Below, in pieces: positions 23,966 to 37,228 of a stretch of 64,000 nt of DNA (the first letter of the stretch is position 1; the number at the start of each line of letters is the position of its first letter). Location: contig NC_091112.1 of the NCBI RefSeq assembly GCF_024713975.1, positions 851,001-915,000 of the forward strand, read 5' to 3'. The notes below the pieces were generated by a model, which searched no databases, had not been told where the DNA came from, and worked only from the letters and a program-made list of their open reading frames with translations. The position numbers were made by a program, and so were the translations under genes. The DNA is from Paralichthys olivaceus (lineage: Eukaryota; Chordata; Actinopteri; Pleuronectiformes; Paralichthyidae).

Positions 23966-24291
23966 TCAGGACTGGGAACACTGGTCTCTCCTCAGTGTCT
24001 CTGACAGCGGAGTCTGGGAGCCCTGGGAGGCCTCGCAGGTCACAGAGCCCACCTTCCTCCACTGCTCTGCAGGGAGCCTCAGGGTGCTGCTCCAGCTGTA
24101 GCGGCCGTCCTTCTCCAGCACCCCGGGGCTCCTGCTCTCCTCCCAGCTGCCACCGCTGCTGCCGTCCACCTTCCAGGACAGTCTCCAGTCGGAGGGGAAG
24201 CCCTTGTTGGCCAGGCACATGAGCGAGGCCGTCCCCTGCTGCAGCTCCTCGCTGGAGGGGGTTAGCACCGTCAGGGTGGGACGGACATCAC
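23966..24291 (-). CDS. IgL constant exon C2
   Basis: Same exon structure as C1: acceptor before 24291, stop 23968-23966. It differs in one residue, R for H in EKDGRYSW. Intradomain and terminal cysteines are kept. Serves J pair at 24997-25402. Confidence 0.93.
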
Positions 24292-24649
24292 CTGTAGGAC
24301 ACAGCCATCGACTTAGAGCACAGGGAGCAGGCAGCTGTCAGTCAAACACCACACACTCTTTAGCTTTCTGCTCCAGTCGCTGTTTCACTTCCCTTTAACA
24401 AGCCTCTCATGCACATCAGCACAGAATCAGCACACACCTCAAATACATCCACGCTGGAAACGGATTCTGCTCAATTATTAAACACACAAAATCATCACAA
24501 ATCTAAAACACACACAACATGGACACAAACATCAAATGATGTGAGTTCTTCACGAGGGATTCAATCGCTGGTTCGAACAAAAGAAACTAGGATCAAAACC
24601 ACGTCTGTTACAACATTAGGACATAACGTTCACTCAGTGTAGTTCATAC

Positions 24650-24694
24650 AGGACAAGATGGTGTTTGTCCCGGGGACGTTCACCATCTTGTCCT
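24650..24694. repeat. Inverted repeat in the C2-J intron
   Basis: Same 14-bp arms as in the C1 unit. Confidence 0.8.
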
Positions 24695-24996
24695 ATATTC
24701 TAAAACATGTGAACAAAGGGAAACTTGGTTCATCTTGAAACAGTCGATCTTCTACATTAGAAAGGAATCCTAAAAAAACCCTTCCACTGACTTTATATCT
24801 TTTCTACGGTTCAACTTAAATTTCAGCCGGACTGTGTGAAGTGAAGCTGATCTGAGTTCAGCTGCAGGATGAAGGAGGAGAAATAAAAACAGTGTAAAGA
24901 ATAAAAGTGTAAAGAATGAAACAAGGGAGCTTCATCTTCTGCAGACATTTCAAAACTGAATTTACAATGTGAACTTGAATCTGAACAGAAACTTAC

Positions 24997-25034
24997 TTCC
25001 AACATCCAGTCTGGTTCCTCCACCAAAAGTCCAC
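24997..25034 (-). CDS. IgL J segment J2-proximal
   Basis: Reads WTFGGGTRLDVG, with a silent-position change (ACTTTT for ACGTTT). 23-RSS heptamer 25041-25035, nonamer 25073-25065. Confidence 0.9.
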
Positions 25035-25364
25035 CACAGTGACACAGACTCACTGAGCCGTCGTACAAAAACCTCCGACTGCAGAGACTCGACTCTCTGA
25101 CTCTGTTTGACGCAGCTAAAGCAGCAAAGCCTCAAGATGCAACTTCATAATGAAACGTGGGGGAAATGCTTCATCCTATAATCTTAATGTTTGTTCTTCA
25201 TTACAGGGACTTTGTACAGTTTCTGCTGCTCAAACTAACTTTGTTGAAAAGGTTTGAAAAAGCTTCAATCCACGTGGAAACACAGCTTCTCTTCCTGCGC
25301 TTGATGAATATGAAGGAAATAAAAAGAGAGAGGAAATAAAAGAGTTTATAAATATTTGACTTAC

Positions 25365-25402
25365 TTCCAACATCCAGTCTGGTTCCTCCACCAAACGTGC
25401 AC
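25365..25402 (-). CDS. IgL J segment J2-distal (starts with Cys)
   Basis: Reads CTFGGGTRLDVG: the first codon is TGC where J1-distal has TAC. 23-RSS heptamer 25409-25403, nonamer 25441-25433. An untrimmed join would put a free cysteine in CDR3. Confidence 0.88.
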
Positions 25403-25863
25403 CACAGTGACACAGACTCACTGAGCCGTCGTACAAAAACCTCCGAGGACACGACTCTCTGACTCTGAAACAAACAAAGTCACCAGAAGGACTGTTTGTG
25501 AGATTTGTCTGAGAAGAACAAAAATCAATCAACAGGAAGAAGAACGAAGAAGAGAAATGTTGGAAACTTTGTAGATTTTCAAGAAAACCAAGCTGTTGTA
25601 AAAATACATTCAAAGAGGAGAAGTGGTCCTGAAACATGAAATCAAAACTACATGATGATGAGTGTTAACACCTCCTGATCAATACTCTGATCAAATCATT
25701 GATTTATTGATGAACAGCATCGTCACAGCATTTCCATAGAGAGTCACTTTGCATCAGCAGCTCCATGCTCCAGTGCTCTGGGAGAGTTTATAGTCCAGAG
25801 AGGTGAAGACTGGATGACTGACAGCTGTCCCTCATGACCACAGAAATCCTGCTCATCAGAAAC

Positions 25864-26332
25864 ATGAGCTTTACCTCCGTCCTCGTCTGGACTCTCCTCT
25901 GCTGCTGCTTCACAGGTAAAGTCCAGAGCATCAGACTCCTCTGTCCACATCGCTACCTTTGAAATGAAGCTGACAAAACCACCGCGCTGCTTCTTGTTTC
26001 TGTCTCTGTGTCCTCAGAGTCCAGAGGACAAGTCACAGTGTCTCAGCCTGGAGCAGTGACATCGACTGTGGGAAGCTCCGTCACCATCTCATGTAGAACC
26101 AGTCAGGCTGTTTATAGCTCAAACAGTTTATACTGGTACCAGCAGAGAGATGGAGAAACTCCTAAACTGCTTATTTACGATGCTTCAACTCGAGCATCAG
26201 GGATTCCAGAACGTTTTTCAGGCAGTGGAAGAAACTCTGACTTCACTCTGACCATCAGTGGAGTCCAGGCTGAAGATGCTGCAGTTTACTATTGTCAGAG
26301 TTTTCACTATCCCAACAGTCAGGCTCTGTTCA
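25864..26332 (+). CDS. IgL V segment V5
   Basis: Leader 25864-25915 and V exon 26018-26332, identical to V4 in all residues. Octamer-like 25747-25754, TATA-like 25787-25793. 12-RSS: 26333-26339 and 26352-26360. (CA)n 26410-26447, same length as V4. Its upstream flank is the J-side type because it follows the J2 pair. Confidence 0.93.
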
Positions 26333-26408
26333 CACAGTGAAAAACCATCGTACAAAAACCTCATGAACAGAAACTGAATCTACTGCTGCAGCTGGAAGCT
26401 ACTGCAGA

Positions 26409-26449
<41 letters not shown>

Positions 26450-27105
26450 TTGTCATCATGAAACACACTAACGATTGTTCAGAGTTTCACATCATGAAAT
26501 CCTCTTTTTTGCAGACGACATCTTACTTTATAGAACAAATCCTCTCAATAACCAGATCCTCTTCTCTGATCCACTCACTCCTCTGTTATATGAACAGGAA
26601 CATTTCATTCAGAGTTTACGTTTCAGCACATGATGATCTTCATTATCACAGAATAATACTTGTTATAATTCTAGGAGCTTTATTTGTACAGCACTAAACA
26701 AGGTTACAAAGTGTATATCCTCTGACTGAGATCAAGACTCAAACATATATTTGATATAAACACATGTTCTCTGAGCCGTAGTAAGATGGAGCCATGCAGA
26801 TATAGATCTACATGTAGATATAGATACGGTTCTATAGATCTAGATATCTAGAATTCATCTATAGAACAAGATGTGGCAGACCTCCCCTCATGCAGCTCCT
26901 CCCTGCAGGGGGCAGCACCATCAGGCTGTGGGCAGCTCGAGCAGAGAGAGAACAAGTCAAACAAAAACTGAGAGTTGGGATGAAACTGCTCGTCAGTGTT
27001 TCACTTCCCTCTCTGAGCTCTGTAGCCATGGCAACAGACAGGCATCACTGCTGGACCACGGCAACAGACGGGTTTCAGTGCTCCAGATAAAAAAGTGGAG
27101 AAAAA

Positions 27106-29014
27106 CTGGTCATGCCCAAAATATCCGGCAGCGACCGTGAGATACTTGATGCCCCCGTACAACTCTCCGAGATTAAAGAGGAAACACAGTCAATGACTAC
27201 TGGCAAATCCCCGGGACCCGATGGATACCCGGTTGAACTTTCTAAGAAATTCTCAGACCACTTGGCTCCGTGATTATGAGCAATGTTCAATCACTCATAC
27301 CGCCAGGGTTCTCTGCCGCCCACTCTTACGCAGGCTTCTCTCTCTCTGATTTTTAAAACAGGCAGGGACCCTCTGGACTGTACATCTGTCCGCCCAATCT
27401 CGCTTCTACCTGTGGATGTTAGAATACTCACAAAGGCCTTGGCCCGCAGATTAGAGCCTATCATGCCTTCAGTGATATCGGAGGACCAGACAGGGCTCAT
27501 AAGGGGGAGGCACTCGTTGTCTAATGTCAGACGACTTCTCGGCGTCATCCACACTCCACATTCTCCTACAGAACCAGAGGTTGTTATATCTCTTGACGCT
27601 GAGAAGGCTTTTGACAGGGTGGAGTGGGCCGATCTGTTCTCCTCTCTGCAACGGTTTGGTTTTGGTGCAGGCCTCATCACCTGGATTCGATGACTTCACC
27701 CCTCCCCCTATGCATCAGTCTGTACTAACACCCAGCGCTCCGAATCCTTCCCTCTTTCCCACGGAACGCGTCAGGGGTGCCCGCTCCCCCCGCTTTTATT
27801 CACGGTCGCTATCGAGCCGCTCTCAATTGCGTTAAAGACGGAGAAAGGAATTAAGGGAATTCAGAGATGGGGCACAGACCATAAGGTCTCGCTATATGCT
27901 GACGATCTTCTTTCATATGCTCGCGACCCTCTAACTAGTATACCATATATTCTGTCACTGCTGGAATCCTTCGGTGCGCTCTCAGGTTACAAACTAAACA
28001 TTTTAAAAAGTGAGTGTTTTGCCATCAACCAATTAGCTGCAGAACTGCCTTCGTCATTAAAACCCTTCAGATTCTCTGATACAGGATTTAAATATTTAGG
28101 CATTGTAATTACAAAATCTATTCGCACATTACGGGAACGGAATCTTACGACAACAGTCAGATCTGATTTACAGAGGTGGAGCCGTCTACCGCTCTCTCTG
28201 GCTCGGAGGGTACAGGCGGTCAAGATGAATTTACTTCCTCTGTACTTATATATTTTTCAGTCTCTTCTTACCCAGGTCTTTTTCCACTAACTTAGCATCG
28301 TGTCTTCGTTCATTTGGTCTGGTAAGCATGCAAGAGTCTGTAGATCTGTTTTGCAGAGGAGTAAATCCCTTGGGGGGCTTGGGTTGCCTCGTCTTATCGG
28401 CTACTACTGGGCATCAAACGCCCATAAGGTTATGCTATGGTTCACCTCAGCTCAGAGTGACTGGGGCCAGATGGAAGCTAAGTCATGTCCCTCTTCCTCG
28501 CTTCAGGCCCTGGTTTGTAGTCACCTTCCTTTCTCCTTCACTACATTTCACATCTAATCCTATAGTGAGTGGCACCTTGAAAATCTGGGCTCAAATCAGG
28601 CGTCACTCCGGCTGGCTTACTCTCCCTCAGACAACTCCATTTGCAATAGTCATTTATTCATGCCTGCTAAAATTGACCCTCGATATAAGTCCTTGGATAG
28701 GAATGGCCTCCGCAGCTTGAGAGATGTGTACACAGGCGGCTTGTTTGCACGTTTTGAACGATTGCACACGACCTTTAAGTTGACTAGCTCAGATTTCCTA
28801 AGATATTTTCAGCTACGTGATTTTGCGTAGACTTACTCCTCCCAGTTCCCTCAAATCCCACCTCCGAATGGTGCGGATCTAATACTCAAAGCTAAAACTC
28901 TTCCTAAGGGCCTTATCTCTTATTTTTATAACCTCCCTTCTCCGTCTATAGACTCCGTGGTTAACAAAATTAGGGTCAGCTGGGAGAACGACCTGCAGAT
29001 TACTTTGTCAGAGA
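27106..29014 (+). mobile_element. L1/Tx1-like LINE relic, copy C (C3 unit)
   Basis: Appears identical to copy B, offset 5,451 bp. Confidence 0.85.
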
Positions 29015-29416
29015 GAGGCAGAAAATCTCCGTCTGATTCTTCAACTTGATGCTGACGATGTCCCGTCTTTCATTTCTGATCCTGAACATTTGGGGGATTT
29101 GCTGGGTTCATGTGGGCGATATCTCCCTTTATCTGACCAATCATGTCAAACTCTTGAAGATTTGTCTAGAGCTCATTTCAGAGGAGCTTCACTCAACCTC
29201 TGTGCTCACCTGGTTTATTAGACCACGGCAAAATGAAAACGTCTGTTTGACTCACAAATCCAAGGAAACGTTTTTGATTCAAACACAAACATCTTTATTC
29301 TCTGAAAGGATTTCAAGCAAGAAATCATCACTACATGAAGATTGATTTGGATCAGACTCAGAGCCGTGAAGAGACTGAGACCAGGAGCAGAGTAGAACCA
29401 GCAGCAGAGTGCCAGG

Positions 29417-29742
29417 TCAGGACTGGGAACACTGGTCTCTCCTCAGTGTCTCTGACAGCGGAGTCTGGGAGCCCTGGGAGGCCTCGCAGGTCACAGAGCC
29501 CACCTTCCTCCACTGCTCTGCAGGGAGCCTCAGGGTGCTGCTCCAGCTGTAGCGGCCGTCCTTCTCCAGCACCCCGGGGCTCCTGCTCTCCTCCCAGCTG
29601 CCACCGCTGCTGCCGTCCACCTTCCAGGACAGTCTCCAGTCGGAGGGGAAGCCCTTGTTGGCCAGGCACATGAGCGAGGCCGTCCCCTGCTGCAGCTCCT
29701 CGCTGGAGGGGGTTAGCACCGTCAGGGTGGGACGGACATCAC
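29417..29742 (-). CDS. IgL constant exon C3
   Basis: Acceptor before 29742, stop 29419-29417; protein identical to C2 (EKDGRYSW). Serves J pair at 30448-30853. Confidence 0.93.
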
Positions 29743-30100
29743 CTGTAGGACACAGCCATCGACTTAGAGCACAGGGAGCAGGCAGCTGTCAGTCAAACAC
29801 CACACACTCTTTAGCTTTCTGCTCCAGTCGCTGTTTCACTTCCCTTTAACAAGCCTCTCATGCACATCAGCACAGAATCAGCACACACCTCAAATACATC
29901 CACGCTGGAAACGGATTCTGCTCAATTATTAAACACACAAAATCATCACAAATCTAAAACACACACAACATGGACACAAACATCAAATGATGTGAGTTCT
30001 TCACGAGGGATTCAATCGCTGGTTCGAACAAAAGAAACTAGGATCAAAACCACGTCTGTTACAACATTAGGACATAACGTTCACTCAGTGTAGTTCATAC

Positions 30101-30145
30101 AGGACAAGATGGTGTTTGTCCCGGGGACGTTCACCATCTTGTCCT
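30101..30145. repeat. Inverted repeat in the C3-J intron
   Basis: Same 14-bp arms as in the C1 unit. Confidence 0.8.
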
Positions 30146-30447
30146 ATATTCTAAAACATGTGAACAAAGGGAAACTTGGTTCATCTTGAAACAGTCGATC
30201 TTCTACATTAGAAAGGAATCCTAAAAAAACCCTTCCACTGACTTTATATCTTTTCTACGGTTCAACTTAAATTTCAGCCGGACTGTGTGAAGTGAAGCTG
30301 ATCTGAGTTCAGCTGCAGGATGAAGGAGGAGAAATAAAAACAGTGTAAAGAATAAAAGTGTAAAGAATGAAACAAGGGAGCTTCATCTTCTGCAGACATT
30401 TCAAAACTGAATTTACAATGTGAACTTGAATCTGAACAGAAACTTAC

Positions 30448-30485
30448 TTCCAACATCCAGTCTGGTTCCTCCACCAAAAGTCCAC
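30448..30485 (-). CDS. IgL J segment J3-proximal
   Basis: Reads WTFGGGTRLDVG; identical to J2-proximal. Heptamer 30492-30486, nonamer 30524-30516. Confidence 0.9.
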
Positions 30486-30815
30486 CACAGTGACACAGAC
30501 TCACTGAGCCGTCGTACAAAAACCTCCGACTGCAGAGACTCGACTCTCTGACTCTGTTTGACGCAGCTAAAGCAGCAAAGCCTCAAGATGCAACTTCATA
30601 ATGAAACGTGGGGGAAATGCTTCATCCTATAATCTTAATGTTTGTTCTTCATTACAGGGACTTTGTACAGTTTCTGCTGCTCAAACTAACTTTGTTGAAA
30701 AGGTTTGAAAAAGCTTCAATCCACGTGGAAACACAGCTTCTCTTCCTGCGCTTGATGAATATGAAGGAAATAAAAAGAGAGAGGAAATAAAAGAGTTTAT
30801 AAATATTTGACTTAC

Positions 30816-30853
30816 TTCCAACATCCAGTCTGGTTCCTCCACCAAACGTGCAC
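30816..30853 (-). CDS. IgL J segment J3-distal (starts with Cys)
   Basis: Reads CTFGGGTRLDVG; identical to J2-distal. Heptamer 30860-30854, nonamer 30892-30884. Confidence 0.88.
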
Positions 30854-31314
30854 CACAGTGACACAGACTCACTGAGCCGTCGTACAAAAACCTCCGAGGA
30901 CACGACTCTCTGACTCTGAAACAAACAAAGTCACCAGAAGGACTGTTTGTGAGATTTGTCTGAGAAGAACAAAAATCAATCAACAGGAAGAAGAACGAAG
31001 AAGAGAAATGTTGGAAACTTTGTAGATTTTCAAGAAAACCAAGCTGTTGTAAAAATACATTCAAAGAGGAGAAGTGGTCCTGAAACATGAAATCAAAACT
31101 ACATGATGATGAGTGTTAACACCTCCTGATCAATACTCTGATCAAATCATTGATTTATTGATGAACAGCATCGTCACAGCATTTCCATAGAGAGTCACTT
31201 TGCATCAGCAGCTCCATGCTCCAGTGCTCTGGGAGAGTTTATAGTCCAGAGAGGTGAAGACTGGATGACTGACAGCTGTCCCTCATGACCACAGAAATCC
31301 TGCTCATCAGAAAC

Positions 31315-31783
31315 ATGAGCTTTACCTCCGTCCTCGTCTGGACTCTCCTCTGCTGCTGCTTCACAGGTAAAGTCCAGAGCATCAGACTCCTCTGTCCACA
31401 TCGCTACCTCTGAAATGAAGCTGACAAAACCACCGCGCTGCTTCTTGTTTCTGTCTCTGTGTCCTCAGAGTCCAGAGGACAAGTCACAGTGTCTCAGCCT
31501 GGAGCAGTGACAACGACTGTGGGAAGCTCCGTCACCATCTCATGTAGAACCAGTCAGGATGTTTATGACTCAGACAGTTTATCCTGGTACCAGCAGAGAG
31601 ATGGAGAAACTCCTAAACTGCTTATTTATGAAGCTTCAACTCGAGCATCAGGGATTCCAGGACGTTTTTCAGGCAGTGGAGGAAACTCTGACTTCACTCT
31701 GACCATCAGTGGAGTCCAGGCTGAAGATGCTGCAGTTTACTATTGTCAGAGTTTTCACTATCCCAACAGTCAGTATCTGTTCA
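31315..31783 (+). CDS. IgL V segment V6
   Basis: Leader 31315-31366 and V exon 31469-31783, intact. Has AVTTTVG where most have AVTSTVG. CDR1 [12 protein letters not shown]2 EAS, CDR3 [13 protein letters not shown]. Octamer-like 31198-31205, TATA-like 31238-31244. 12-RSS: 31784-31790 and 31803-31811. (CA)n 31861-31894. Follows the J3 pair. Confidence 0.93.
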
Positions 31784-31859
31784 CACAGTGAAAAACCATC
31801 GTACAAAAACCTCATGAACAGAAACTGAATCTACTGCTGCAGCTGGAAGCTACTGCAGA

Positions 31860-31896
<37 letters not shown>

Positions 31897-32727
31897 TTGT
31901 CATCATGAAACACACTAACGATTGTTCAGAGTTTCACATCATGAAATCCTCTTTTTTGCAGACGACATCTTACTTTATAGAACAAATCCTCTCAATAACC
32001 AGATCCTCTTCTCTGATCCACTCACTCCTCTGTGATATGAACAGGAACATTTCATTCAGAGTTTACGTTTCAGCACATGATGATCTTCATTATCACAGAA
32101 TAATACTTGTTATAATTCTAGGAGCTTTATTTGTACAGCACTCAACAAGGTTACAAAGTGTATATCCTCTGACTGAGATCAAGACTCAAACATATATTTG
32201 ATATAAACACATGTTCTCTGAGCCGTAGTAAGATGGAGCCATGCAGATATAGATCTACATGTAGATATAGATACGGTTCTATAGATCTAGATATCTAGAA
32301 TTCATCTATAGAACAAGATGTGGCAGACCTCCCCTCATGCAGCTCCTCCCTGCAGGGGGCAGCACCATCAGGCTGTGGGCAGCTCGAGCAGAGAGAGAAC
32401 AAGTCAAACAAAAACTGAGAGTTGGGATGAAACTGCTCGTCAGTGTTTCACTTCCCTCTCTGAGCTCTGTAGCCATGGCAACAGACAGGCATCACTGCTG
32501 GACCATGGCAACAGACGGGTTTCAGTGCTCCAGATAAAAAAGTGGAGAAAAGTCAAAGTTCAAACAGTGAATAAATTCTTAACTGGTACAAGCTGCCTCC
32601 GATAAGTCCAATTAATTAGATTGTGTTCATTTCAATTAGCACAAGAAAAACATCCAAACATGTTTCAACTAATGTTTTTTAATCCAACAAAAGAGAAACA
32701 ACCAAGAGAATTTAATGGACCTCAATC

Positions 32728-32857
32728 ATGATGTACATGAGGACGAGGACTTATCTGTGGACATGATGGACATGAGGACTTATCTGTGGACATGATGTAC
32801 ATGAGGACTTATCTGTGGACATGATGTACATGAGGACTTATCTGTGGACATGATGTA
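32728..32857. repeat. Pre-V minisatellite, V7
   Basis: About four units of the 29/35-bp repeat, including a TGGACATG variant. Confidence 0.9.
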
Positions 32858-33001
32858 ACATCACAGCATTTCCATAGAGAGTCACTTTGCATCAGCAGCT
32901 CCATGCTCCAGTGCTCTGGGAGAGTTTATAGTCCAGAGAGGTGAAGACTGGATGACTGACAGCTGTCCCTCATGACCACAGAAATCCTGCTCATCAGAAA
33001 C

Positions 33002-33470
33002 ATGAGCTTTACCTCCGTCCTCGTCTGGACTCTCCTCTGCTGCTGCTTCACAGGTAAAGTCCAGAGCATCAGACTCCTCTGTCCACATCGCTACCTCTGA
33101 AATGAAGCTGACAAAACCACCGCGCTGCTTCTTGTTTCTGTCTCTGTGTCCTCAGAGTCCAGAGGACAAGTCACAGTGTCTCAGCCTGGAGCAGTGTCAT
33201 CGACTGTGGGAAGCTCCGTCACCATCTCATGTAGAACCAGTCAGGCTGTTTATAATTCAGACCGTTTAGCCTGGTACCAGCAGAGAGATGGAGAAACTCC
33301 TAAACTACTTATTTACTCTGCTTCAACTCGAGCATCAGGGATTCCAGGACGTTTTTCAGGCAGTGGAAGAAACTCTGACTTCACTCTGACCATCAGTGGA
33401 GTCCAGGCTGAAGATGCTGCAGTTTACTATTGTCTAGGTGAATTTGAGTCCAACAGTCAGTATCTGTTCA
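33002..33470 (+). CDS. IgL V segment V7
   Basis: Leader 33002-33053 and V exon 33156-33470, intact. AVSSTVG in framework 1. CDR1 [12 protein letters not shown]2 SAS. CDR3 is of a different family, [13 protein letters not shown], so the cysteine is followed by LG and not QS. Octamer-like 32885-32892, TATA-like 32925-32931. 12-RSS: 33471-33477 and 33490-33498. (CA)n 33548-33575. Confidence 0.93.
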
Positions 33471-34233
33471 CACAGTGAAAAACCATCGTACAAAAACCTC
33501 ATGAACAGAAACTGAATCTACTGCTGCAGCTGGAAGCTACTGCAGAGACACACACACACACACACACACACACACTGTTGTCATCATGAAACACACTAAC
33601 GATTGTTCAGAGTTTCACATCATGAAATCCTCTTTTTTGCAGACGACATCTTACTTTATAGAACAAATCCTCTCAATAACCAGATCCTCTTCTCTGATCC
33701 ACTCACTCCTCTGTTATATGAACAGGAACATTTCATTCAGAGTTTACGTTTCAGCACATGATGATCTTCATTATCACAGAATAATACTTGTTATAATTCT
33801 AGGAGCTTTATTTGTACAGCACTAAACAAGGTTACAAAGTGTATATCCTCTGACTGAGATCAAGACTCAAACATATATTTGATATAAACACATATTCTCT
33901 GAGCCGTAGTAAGATGGAGCCATGCAGATATAGATCTACATGTAGATATAGATACGCTTCTATAGATCTAGATATCTAGAATTCATCTATAGAACAAGAT
34001 GTGGCAGACCTCCCCTCATGCAGCTCCTCCCTGCAGGGGGCAGCACCATCAGGCTGTGGGCAGCTCGAGCAGAGAGAGAACAAGTCAAACAAAAACTGAG
34101 AGTTGGGATGAAACTGCTCGTCAGTGTTTCACTTCCCTCTCTGAGCTCTGTAGCCATGGCAACAGACAGGCATCACTGCTGGACCATGGCAACAGACGGG
34201 TTTCAGTGCTCCAGATAAAAAAGTGGAGAAAAA

Positions 34234-36142
34234 CTGGTCATGCCCAAAATATCCGGCAGCGACCGTGAGATACTTGATGCCCCCGTACAACTCTCCGAGA
34301 TTAAAGAGGCAACACAGTCAATGACTACTGGCAAATCCCCGGGACCCGATGGATACCCGGTTGAACTTTCTAAGAAATTCTCAGACCACTTGGCTCCGTG
34401 ATTATGAGCAATGTTCAATCACTCATACCGCCAGGGTTCTCTGCCGCCCACTCTTACGCAGGCTTCTCTCTCTCTGATTTTTAAAACAGGCAGGGACCCT
34501 CTGGACTGTACATCTGTCCGCCCAATCTCGCTTCTACCTGTGGATGTTAGAATACTCACAAAGGCCTTGGCCCGCAGATTAGAGCCTATCATGCCTTCAG
34601 TGATATCGGAGGACCAGACAGGGCTCATAAGGGGGAGGCACTCGTTGTCTAATGTCAGACGACTTCTCGGCGTCATCCACACTCCACATTCTCCTACAGA
34701 ACCAGAGGTTGTTATATCTCTTGACGCTGAGAAGGCTTTTGACAGGGTGCAGTGGGCCGATCTGTTCTCCTCTCTGCAACGGTTTGGTTTTGGTGCAGGC
34801 CTCATCACCTGGATTCGATGACTTCACCCCTCCCCCTATGCATCAGTCTGTACTAACACCCAGCGCTCCGAATCCTTCCCTCTTTCCCACGGAACGCGTC
34901 AGGGGTGCCCGCTCCCCCCGCTTTTATTCACGGTCGCTATCGAGCCGCTCTCAATTGCGTTAAAGACGGAGAAAGGAATTAAGGGAATTCAGAGATGGGG
35001 CACAGACCATAAGGTCTCGCTATATGCTGACGATCTTCTTTCATATGCTCGCGACCCTCTAACTAGTATACCATATATTCTGTCACTGCTGGAATCCTTC
35101 GGTGCGCTCTCAGGTTACAAACTAAACATTTTAAAAACTGAGTGTTTTGCCATCAACCAATTAGCTGCAGAACTGCCTTCGTCATTAAAACCCTTCAGAT
35201 TCTCTGATACAGGATTTAAATATTTAGGCATTGTAATTACAAAATCTATTCGCACATTACGGGAACGGAATCTTACGACAACAGTCAGATCTGATTTACA
35301 GAGGTGGAGCCGTCTACCGCTCTCTCTGGCTCGGAGGGTACAGGCGGTCAAGATGAATTTACTTCCTCTGTACTTATATATTTTTCAGTCTCTTCTTACC
35401 CAGGTCTTCTTTCACTAACTTAGCATCGTGTCTTCGTTCATTTGGTCTGGTAAGCATGCAAGAGTCTGTAGATCTGTTTTGCAGAGGAGTGAATCCCTTG
35501 GGGGGCTTGGGTTGCCTCGTCTTATCGGCTACTACTGGGCATCAAACGCCCATAAGGTTATGCTATGGTTCACCTCAGCTCAGAGTGACTGGTGCCAGAT
35601 GGAAGCTAAGTCATGTCCCTCTTCCTCGCTTCAGGCCCTGGTTTGTAGTAACCTTCCTTTCTCCTTCACTACATTTCACATCTAATCCTATAGTGAGCGG
35701 CACCTTGAAAATCTGGGCTCAAATCAGGCGTCACTCCGGCTGGCTTACTCTCCCTCAGACAACTCCATTTGCAATAGTCATTTATTCATGCCTGCTAAAA
35801 TTGACCCTCGATATAAGTCCTTGGATAGGAATGGCCTCCGCAGCTTGAGAGATGTGAACACAGGCGGCTTATTTGCACGTTTTGAACGATTGCACACGAC
35901 CTTTAAGTTGACTAGCTCAGATTTCCTAAGATATTTTCAGCTACGTGATTTTGCGTAGACTTACTCCTCCCAGTTCCCTCAAATCCCACCTCCAAATGGT
36001 GCGGATCTAATACTCAAAGCTAAAACTCTTCCTAAGGGCCTTATCTCTTATTTTTATAACCTCCCTTCTCCGTCTATAGACTCCGTGGTTAACAAAATTA
36101 GGGTCAGCTGGGAGAACGACCTGCAGATTACTTTGTCAGAGA
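34234..36142 (+). mobile_element. L1/Tx1-like LINE relic, copy D (C4 unit)
   Basis: Same ends and breaks as copy A, offset 22,979 bp, with a few private substitutions (for example cttctttcac for ctttttccac near 35407). Confidence 0.85.
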
Positions 36143-36544
36143 GAGGCAGAAGATCTCCGTCTGATTCTTCAACTTGATGCTGACGATGTCCCGTCTTTCA
36201 TTTCTGATCCTGAACATTTGGGGGATTTGCTGGGTTCATGTGGGCGATATCTCCCTTTATCTGACCAATCATGTCAAACTCTTGAAGATTTGTCTGGAGC
36301 TCATTTCAGAGGAGCTTCACTCAACCTCTGTGCTCACCTGGTTTATTAGACCACGGCAAAATGAAAACGTCTGTTTGACTCACAAATCCAAGGAAACGTT
36401 TTTGATTCAAACACAAACATCTTTATTCTCTGAAAGGATTTCAAGCAAGAAATCATCACTACATGAAGATTGATTTGGATCAGACTCCGAGCCGTGAAGA
36501 GACTGAGACCAGGAGCAGAGCAGAACCAGCAGCAGAGTGCCAGG

Positions 36545-36870
36545 TCAGGACTGGGAACACTGGTCTCTCCTCAGTGTCTCTGACAGCGGAGTCTGGGAGC
36601 CCTGGGAGGCCTCGCAGGTCACAGAGCCCACCTTCCTCCACTGCTCTGCAGGGAGCCTCAGGGTGCTGCTCCAGCTGTAGTGGCCGTCCTTCTCCAGCAC
36701 CCCGGGGCTCCTGCTCTCCTCCCAGCTGCCACCGCTGCTGCCGTCCACCTTCCAGGACAGTCTCCAGTCGGAGGGGAAGCCCTTGTTGGCCAGGCACATG
36801 AGCGAGGCCGTCCCCTGCTGCAGCTCCTCGCTGGAGGGGGTTAGCACCGTCAGGGTGGGACGGACATCAC
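36545..36870 (-). CDS. IgL constant exon C4
   Basis: Acceptor before 36870, stop 36547-36545; protein identical to C1 (EKDGHYSW). Serves J pair at 37576-37981. Confidence 0.93.
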
Positions 36871-37228
36871 CTGTAGGACACAGCCATCGACTTAGAGCAC
36901 AGGGAGCAGGCAGCTGTCAGTCAAACACCACACACTCTTTAGCTTTCTGCTCCAGTCGCTGTTTCACTTCCCTTTAACAAGCCTCTCATGCACATCAGCA
37001 CAGAATCAGCACACACCTCAAATACATCCACGCTGGAAACGGATTCTGCTCAATTATTAAACACACAAAACCATCACAAATCTAAAACACACAAAACATG
37101 GACACAAACATCAAATGATGTGAGTTCTTCACGAGGGATTCAATCGCTGGTTCGAACAAAAGAAACTAGGATCAAAACCACGTCTGTTACAACATTAGGA
37201 CATAACGTTCACTCAGTGTAGTTCATAC

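Larger units (their letters stand above)
20272..25722. repeat. 5,451-bp V-C-J duplication, copy 1
   Basis: Carries V4, LINE copy B, C2 and the J2 pair. Every feature recurs exactly 5,451 bp to the right with no difference seen, including private variants such as CTACCTTTGA in the V4/V5 leader intron and EKDGRYSW in C2/C3. Confidence 0.85.
25723..31173. repeat. 5,451-bp V-C-J duplication, copy 2
   Basis: Direct tandem copy of 20272-25722 carrying V5, LINE copy C, C3 and the J3 pair. The junctions fall in the upstream flank of V segments. Confidence 0.85.
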
